From an uncultured Collinsella sp. (GTDB lineage Bacteria > Actinomycetota > Coriobacteriia > Coriobacteriales > Coriobacteriaceae): 9,937 nt of DNA. A program made the position numbers and the translations under genes. The stretch spans positions 1-9,937 of the forward strand of contig CAAFGE010000009.1 in assembly GCA_900762355.1 (NCBI GenBank), in the 5' to 3' direction. Position 1 is the first letter of the stretch; each line of letters begins with the position of its first letter. This document shows positions 5,571 to 9,937 of this stretch, one piece after another. The notes under the pieces were generated by a model. That model was not told the DNA's origin, did not search any database, and worked only from the letters and a program-made list of their open reading frames with translations.

Positions 5571-5608
5571 TTCTTGCGACTATAGATGCCGTAGACTAAT
5601 CGCAAGAA
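5571..5608 (+). promoter_or_regulatory. Operator-like dyad immediately upstream of the ABC transporter operon
   Basis: TTCTTGCGA (5571-5579) and TCGCAAGAA (5600-5608) are perfect 9-bp arms; extending inward gives 12-bp arms with one mismatch and a 14-base spacer. The right arm runs into the Shine-Dalgarno AAAGGA (5607-5612) of the ATPase gene, whose ATG is at 5619. A protein bound here would overlap the transcript start or block the ribosome; as RNA it would be a hairpin that partly hides the binding site. TATAGA (5581-5586) inside the dyad could be a -10 box. The regulator is unknown. Confidence 0.5.
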
Positions 5609-5618
5609 AGGACTCGGT

Positions 5619-6404
5619 ATGCAAACCACGCAAATGGCGACCCCGGTACTGGAGGTCGCGCATCTCGAAAAGGTATACGGCGCGCTGGGCAACGTGACCC
5701 GCGCGCTCAACGACGTCAGCTTTACCGTCAACCGCGGCGAATTCGTGGGCATCATGGGTGCCTCGGGCTCGGGCAAGTCGACGTTGCTCAACTGCGTGTC
5801 GACCATCGATAGCGCCACAAGTGGCACGATCCGCATCAACGGGCAGGACGTGACGCGCATGAAGCAGGCTAAGCTTTCGCAGTTCCGCCGCGAGGAACTC
5901 GGTTTTATCTTCCAGGACTCCAACCTGCTCGATACGCTCACGGCACGCGAGAACATCGCCCTGCCGCTCACCATTGCCCGCACAAACTCAGCAGAGATCT
6001 CGACCCGCGTGCAGGATGTGGCAGCGCGCCTGTCCATCAGTCAGGTGCTCGACAAGTATCCCTACCAGATGTCCGGCGGTCAGCAGCAGCGCGTTGCCGC
6101 GGCTCGCGCACTCGTCACCGACCCCACCATGATCATGGCCGACGAGCCCACCGGTGCCCTCGATTCCAAGAGCGCTCGCCTGCTGCTCGAGAGCCTGGAG
6201 GCCCTCAATCGCCGCCTGCGCGCCACCGTGCTCATGGTCACGCACGACAGCTTTGCCGCCAGCTACACGAGTCGTGTGCTGTTTATTCGCGACGGCAAGA
6301 TCTTCACTGAGCTGCGCCGCGGCGACACCGACCGTCGCGAGTTCTTCGACCGCATTATGGAGGTCGTTGCCATGATGGGCGGTGAGGGCTCCGATGCTCT
6401 GTAA
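5619..6404 (+). CDS. ABC transporter ATP-binding protein (BceA / MacB-LolD type)
   Basis: The 261-residue ATPase is complete: Walker A GASGSGKST (47-55), Q-loop Gln99, ABC signature MSGGQ (151-155), Walker B IMADEP (172-177) with catalytic Glu176, D-loop ALD (180-182) and switch His209. The VYG.(L/E).....AL.DVSF opening and the RREELGFIFQD.NLLDTLT block are typical of the family that pairs with FtsX-type permeases, such as BceA, which powers removal of peptide antibiotics from lipid II-cycle targets. ATG 5619 follows AAAGGA by six bases; Met6 is a weaker alternative. Its 3' end overlaps the permease start, so the pair is surely co-translated. It lacks neighbours for a BceRS two-component system. 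Confidence 0.93.
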   Translation: MQTTQMATPVLEVAHLEKVYGALGNVTRALNDVSFTVNRGEFVGIMGASGSGKSTLLNCVSTIDSATSGTIRINGQDVTRMKQAKLSQFRREELGFIFQDSNLLDTLTARENIALPLTIARTNSAEISTRVQDVAARLSISQVLDKYPYQMSGGQQQRVAAARALVTDPTMIMADEPTGALDSKSARLLLESLEALNRRLRATVLMVTHDSFAASYTSRVLFIRDGKIFTELRRGDTDRREFFDRIMEVVAMMGGEGSDAL

Positions 6405-8631
6405 ACTCGCTTGGGGCAACGTCCGCCGCGCCGGCCGCGACTACCTCGTCTACCTTTTGACGCTCACCCTGGGTGTCACGGTCTTCTATGCCTTTAACAC
6501 CATCTCGATGCAGGTCGACATCGCCGGAATCGATGAAGAGGGCTTGGCGCAGGTTATGGGCAGCATGCTCGGCGACCTGACGTACTTTTTGGCCGGTGTC
6601 ATGGCCTTTTTGATGGTGTACGCCAATAACTTCATCATGAAACGCCGCAAAAAGGAGTTTGGCCTGTACCAGGTGCTCGGCATGGGGCGCGGGCGCGTCG
6701 CCACGATCATGGCGCTCGAGACGGTGATTGTCTCGGTGGTGGCCTTTGTCGCCGGCATTGTGCTGGGTGTGGGACTCTCCCAGCTCATGACGTTCTTTAC
6801 GGCCTCGCTCTTTAAGACACAGATCGCCAATTTCCACTTCTTTTTCTCGATGCATGCGTTCAATCTGACCCTTGCCTGCATGCTCGTAATGTTTATGCTC
6901 ACGCTACTGCTGAACCTCCGCGCCGTGCGTCGTACCAAACTCATCGAGCTTATGGGTGCCGAGCGTCGCAACGAGAGCATCAAGACACGCAACCCCTGGA
7001 TTGCGATTGCCATCTTTGCCGTGGGCGTGGCGCTTGTGGGCGTGGCCTATTGCCGTCTGCTACGTGATGGGTTCCCGCTAACCGCGACGGACAGCAAGCT
7101 GCAAGAGGCCATGAACCAGTTTGGTATTACGACCGCTATGGTTACCATGGGCACCTTTGCCCTGTTCTGGGGACTCTCGGGCATGCTCATCAAGCTGCTG
7201 CAGAGCCTGCGCGGCGTGTATTGGCGGGGCCTCAACATGTTTACCGTGCGCCAGCTTGCGGCCAAGGTCAACACGGTGTGCTTTTCGATGGGCGTCATTG
7301 CGATGCTCCTGTTTTTGGCCATTACCTCGGTGACGTGCGGTATGTCGATTGCCAACGTGATGAACGAGAACCTGGAGCGCTATAACCCTGTTGACGTGTC
7401 TCAGACGTATGTCTATTACACGCCCGATACGCTCGACTACTACAAAGAGTACGTCAATCCGTCTGAGGCCGACCGCTTTGTGCTGGCCGAAAGTACGGTC
7501 GACTTGTACTCCGCCTGGCACGGCGATCGTATCGATCCCGATAACGTTGCAGACGGTATTAAGGGCAAGTCGGCGGACAACAACGACGAGACCGGCAATA
7601 AGGTCAATATCGCCGATGTTGCCGGCGAGCATGTGCAGATCGATTCGTATCTGAGCTATCCGCTTGGCGGATCGGATCCTTCGGTGACCGCGGGTGAGAT
7701 GTGCAAGACCATGGGCGAAAAGCTTCCCAAGGCGCTCGGGGGCAGCAATGCCGATACGATGGGTCTGTTTGTGACGCCGGCGAGCCAGTACAACAAACTG
7801 CGCCAGATGATGGGCGAGGAGCCGGTGAGCATTGGCCACGACCAGTATCTGCTCACGTGCGATATGGGCGGCGAGCTGGGTGACCTGTACACCAAGTACA
7901 TGGCCGGTGGACATACCCTTGAGCTGGGCGGACATACGCTCAAGCCTGCCGCTGACAAGTCGGATGAGGATACGGCCGCCATTGCCAACTCAGCGCTCGG
8001 CAGCAATCCGGGTACCGTGGTCGTGGCCGACGAGCTGCTGTCGGAGCTCAACTTGCAGCCGTATTCCAGCAACCTGCTCGTTAACTACAAACAGGGGCTG
8101 GAAGCGGCCAAGGCTGACGAGACCATTAAATACACCATGCTCGATAATCTGCTCGTGGACGGCAAGGAGCCGGGGTCGTGGGGAATTTTCATGACGCGGT
8201 CCGAGCTTTATGCGCAGGCGGCGCAGATGAACGGCATGATCAGCTATCTGGCCATCTACATCGGCTTTGTGCTGGTCGTCGCATGCGCGGCAATTCTGTC
8301 GATCCAGCAGCTCTCCAACGTGGCCGACGGCAGCCGCAGCTATCGCGTGCTGGCACAGATTGGCTGCGATGACCGCCAGATTCGCCATTCGGTGATGGCG
8401 CAGCAAGCGGTATTCTTCCTGTTCCCGCTGGCAGTGGGCCTGGCGCACTCCTTTGTGGCGCTCAAGGTAATTATCGAGCTGGTGAGTACGTTTGGCTACA
8501 TGAGCATCGGCGGCACGGTGGGCCTCACCTGTGCAATCTTCCTAGCAGCCTACGGCGGCTATTTCCTAGTGACCTACCTCATGAGCACCGGCATAGTGCG
8601 CTCCGCCATCGCCACCCGTTACAGCGAGTAA
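6394..8631 (+). CDS. FtsX-type ABC permease with large external domain (BceB-like)
   Basis: The 745-residue membrane protein partners the ATPase just upstream. About ten membrane helices are seen: near residues 18-38, 60-80, 108-134, 154-178, 201-221, 246-268 and 297-318, then 617-637, 672-695 and 707-731. Between helices seven and eight lies an external domain of about 295 residues (319-615), rich in Asp and Gly. This 7 + external domain + 3 layout is that of BceB-type bacitracin/lantibiotic resistance and sensing permeases, whose external domain is usually nearer 200 residues. The cytoplasmic KRRKKEFGLYQVLGMGRG (83-100) is the conserved coupling segment. ATG 6394 has GGTGAGGG just upstream; GTG 6382 would add four residues. 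The start overlaps the ATPase stop by 11 bases, indicating translational coupling. The substrate is not determinable here. Confidence 0.9.
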   Translation: MLCKLAWGNVRRAGRDYLVYLLTLTLGVTVFYAFNTISMQVDIAGIDEEGLAQVMGSMLGDLTYFLAGVMAFLMVYANNFIMKRRKKEFGLYQVLGMGRGRVATIMALETVIVSVVAFVAGIVLGVGLSQLMTFFTASLFKTQIANFHFFFSMHAFNLTLACMLVMFMLTLLLNLRAVRRTKLIELMGAERRNESIKTRNPWIAIAIFAVGVALVGVAYCRLLRDGFPLTATDSKLQEAMNQFGITTAMVTMGTFALFWGLSGMLIKLLQSLRGVYWRGLNMFTVRQLAAKVNTVCFSMGVIAMLLFLAITSVTCGMSIANVMNENLERYNPVDVSQTYVYYTPDTLDYYKEYVNPSEADRFVLAESTVDLYSAWHGDRIDPDNVADGIKGKSADNNDETGNKVNIADVAGEHVQIDSYLSYPLGGSDPSVTAGEMCKTMGEKLPKALGGSNADTMGLFVTPASQYNKLRQMMGEEPVSIGHDQYLLTCDMGGELGDLYTKYMAGGHTLELGGHTLKPAADKSDEDTAAIANSALGSNPGTVVVADELLSELNLQPYSSNLLVNYKQGLEAAKADETIKYTMLDNLLVDGKEPGSWGIFMTRSELYAQAAQMNGMISYLAIYIGFVLVVACAAILSIQQLSNVADGSRSYRVLAQIGCDDRQIRHSVMAQQAVFFLFPLAVGLAHSFVALKVIIELVSTFGYMSIGGTVGLTCAIFLAAYGGYFLVTYLMSTGIVRSAIATRYSE

Positions 8632-8642
8632 CTTCCTAGTCC

Positions 8643-8683
8643 AAAACCACCACAAAGGGGACAGGCACCTTTGTGGTGGTTTT
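8643..8683. terminator. Perfect bidirectional terminator between the ABC permease and LuxR-type genes
   Basis: AAAACCACCACAAAGG (8643-8658) and CCTTTGTGGTGGTTTT (8668-8683) are perfect 16-bp arms with a 9-base loop, GGACAGGCA. The terminal A4/T4 give U tracts in both directions, and the structure lies 11 bases after the permease stop and 12 bases from the LuxR-type stop. The right arm and part of the loop recur exactly at 132-154. Confidence 0.85.
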
Positions 8684-8695
8684 CGCTGTTTAACT

Positions 8696-9676
8696 TCATC
8701 GTTTCCAAAAATGTAGGATCAGCGTTGTGCGGTTTTGCTGCTCGGTTTTGACCAGGATGTTGTGGATGTGGGTTTTGACGGTGCCTACGGCAAGGAATAG
8801 CTCGTCAGCGATCTCTTGGTTTGACTTGCCCAGCACGACCAGACGCATGACCTCGGTTTCGCGGTTGGAGAGCTTGTAGGCATTGCGGTAGAAGGGCATC
8901 TGCTCTTCGATGTGTCGATCAAGATCGCTGACGTTCTTTTCCTCGGGAGCCTCTTGCATACGGATCGAAAGCACGTGATAGGCGTAGATGATCAGCAGGA
9001 TGGCAAAGTAGCACGCAAAGACGTTCTCGCTAAAGTTGCGCTCGGATAGGTACAGCTGCAGCCAGGAGGGCGCCAGGCTCATGGGGACAACGAGAATGTT
9101 GTAGAAGTCCTCGGCAACGATGCAGGCGACCAGAATTACGCCGATAATCAGGTGCTTCTTCTGGTTGTTAACGCGCGCCTTCAGCTCAACCTTTGTACTC
9201 TTGTGAGCCGTCCAAAAGATATACAGTCCCACAAAAATGAGGAACACCTGGCGCATCGTGTAATAGAGCCATTGGTGCATGGGACCATAGGGGACGGCGA
9301 CGATAATCAACAGCTCGCTTACCAAGAACGTTGCGACGGGAATGACGAACAGCTTCTTAGAGTGCTTGTCGAGCAAGTCCATGGCGATCAGCCAAATAAA
9401 AGCCTGCGAAGCGGTCGCCACAAGGGTCCGCAACACAGGCATGGTAATTGAGTAATAGTCGCTAGCCGGAAAACTCTGGTTTTGCAACGTGTATTCAAAA
9501 AAGAAGATCTCGGTCATCTCGATGGCGTAGCAAATAAAAACGCCGCTGCCATAGATAAAGAAGCGTCGACGGGACGAGGCGTAGGCGGCAAGCGAAAGCA
9601 CCGCCGTCACAATACAGATAACAAGTATCACTAGGGTGTAGAAGAACATGAGTGTGTTCATCTGTCGCCGTCCCAT
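8696..9676 (-). CDS. Membrane-anchored LuxR-type transcriptional regulator (7 TM helices + HTH)
   Basis: The 326-residue protein has about seven hydrophobic helices in the first 240 residues (near 7-31, 39-61, 76-98, 108-128, 138-157, 175-197 and 217-237) and a C-terminal LuxR/GerE helix-turn-helix at about 266-320, with LSNRETEVMRLVVLGKSNQE and VGTVKTHIHNILVK. Membrane-embedded LuxR regulators of this sort are abundant in Coriobacteriia and presumably bind a lipophilic or small ligand while contacting DNA from the membrane; ligands are not known. No receiver domain is present, so it is not a classical response regulator. ATG 9676 is taken as start, with ATG 9661 (after GGGACGG) as an equal alternative; neither has a strong ribosome binding site. 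It converges on the ABC operon but shares only the terminator with it. Confidence 0.85.
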   Translation of the reverse strand: MGRRQMNTLMFFYTLVILVICIVTAVLSLAAYASSRRRFFIYGSGVFICYAIEMTEIFFFEYTLQNQSFPASDYYSITMPVLRTLVATASQAFIWLIAMDLLDKHSKKLFVIPVATFLVSELLIIVAVPYGPMHQWLYYTMRQVFLIFVGLYIFWTAHKSTKVELKARVNNQKKHLIIGVILVACIVAEDFYNILVVPMSLAPSWLQLYLSERNFSENVFACYFAILLIIYAYHVLSIRMQEAPEEKNVSDLDRHIEEQMPFYRNAYKLSNRETEVMRLVVLGKSNQEIADELFLAVGTVKTHIHNILVKTEQQNRTTLILHFWKR

Positions 9677-9937
9677 CTCATCTGATCTTTGGATAAGCTC
9701 CGTAAACCCTACGGATATACCGCCCTCAACCGTATGTCCCGTTGCGGATTAGAGGACGTGATACAGGATACCCGTATACCGTTCGCGGTTCTAGATAGTA
9801 AACCCCCTGTAAACTCTTTACCTGCACTGATAATTGTCCTTGGGGGAAGCGGGCACTGCGGGGGCGCGTCAACAGCGCGCGATTTCCGCGTCGCAGCGCT
9901 ACCCTGATGCTGAACGCCGGGACGATGACCCACTGAC
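9677..9937. promoter_or_regulatory. Upstream region of the LuxR-type gene, no convincing gene
   Basis: Both short ORFs across this stretch lack ribosome binding sites and any recognisable protein character. The region should contain the LuxR-type promoter. It shows small dyads: TCCGTA/TACGGA (9699-9704, 9710-9715), ACCG-TTCG-CGGT (9778-9789) and GTAAA/TTTAC (9809-9821). GATAAT (9829-9834, plus strand) could be the -10 box of a gene beginning right of the window. No terminator or tRNA was seen. Confidence 0.3.

Noticed and set aside
5471..6037. Extension of the Nudix-Vsr frame to 517 residues
   Set aside because: It would run antisense through the ABC ATPase gene; the Nudix domain begins naturally at TTG 5470 with a good Shine-Dalgarno.
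7078..7935. 285-codon ORF antisense to the permease
   Set aside because: His/Arg/Ala-rich shadow of the permease gene without recognisable domains.
9689..9933. Two overlapping short ORFs, one per strand, at the right end
   Set aside because: No ribosome binding sites, no protein character, and they mirror each other, as non-coding GC-rich sequence does.

Overview
The window looks like chromosomal DNA of a moderately GC-rich actinobacterium. The best guess is a gut Coriobacteriia such as Collinsella, inferred from the codon usage, from the 7-TM LuxR-type regulator style often seen in that class, and from the mixture of sugar-metabolism and peptide-transporter genes. No rRNA, tRNA, CRISPR array or prophage was seen.

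Layout. (1) 1-132 is the left end of an insertion sequence of the IS3 family (IS150-like end). It carries the first 28 codons of its transposase on the minus strand and a hairpin over the transposase ribosome binding site. The element sits in the loop of a terminator that used to follow the next gene. (2) 160-963 (minus) encodes a DeoR-family sugar-phosphate repressor, divergent from a class II tagatose/fructose-bisphosphate aldolase at 1298-2155 (plus). The 334-base gap between them is rich in dyads and is the likely operator/promoter region. (3) 2189-2313 is a striking nested palindrome: perfect 29-bp arms enclosing a strong terminator hairpin, lying between the convergent aldolase and HAD genes. 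(4) 2377-3000 (minus) encodes a HAD phosphatase, preceded by an AraC-family regulator with a cupin domain (3057-3995, minus). The AraC gene has no visible ribosome binding site and may be leaderless or coupled to a possible 69-codon upstream ORF (4021-4230). (5) 4484-5470 (minus) encodes a fusion of an N-terminal MutT-like Nudix hydrolase and a C-terminal Vsr-type mismatch endonuclease. This is the most unusual gene here. (6) 5619-6404 and 6394-8631 (plus) form an overlapping two-gene operon for a BceAB-like ABC transporter (ATPase plus FtsX-type permease with a large external domain), behind a promoter region full of inverted repeats. A perfect 16-bp bidirectional terminator follows. (7) 8696-9676 (minus) encodes a seven-helix membrane protein with a C-terminal LuxR helix-turn-helix. 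The last 261 bases hold no convincing gene.

How the parts fit. The DeoR/aldolase pair and the AraC/HAD pair look like two small locally regulated carbohydrate modules. The Nudix-Vsr protein looks like a stand-alone genome-maintenance gene with no cytosine methyltransferase beside it. The ABC pair looks like a peptide-antibiotic detoxification or sensing transporter, without the usual adjacent two-component system. I did not find an obviously new multi-gene system. The best candidates for a second look are the Nudix-Vsr fusion, the nested 125-bp palindrome, and the insertion sequence that split a terminator and carries its own RBS-masking hairpin.
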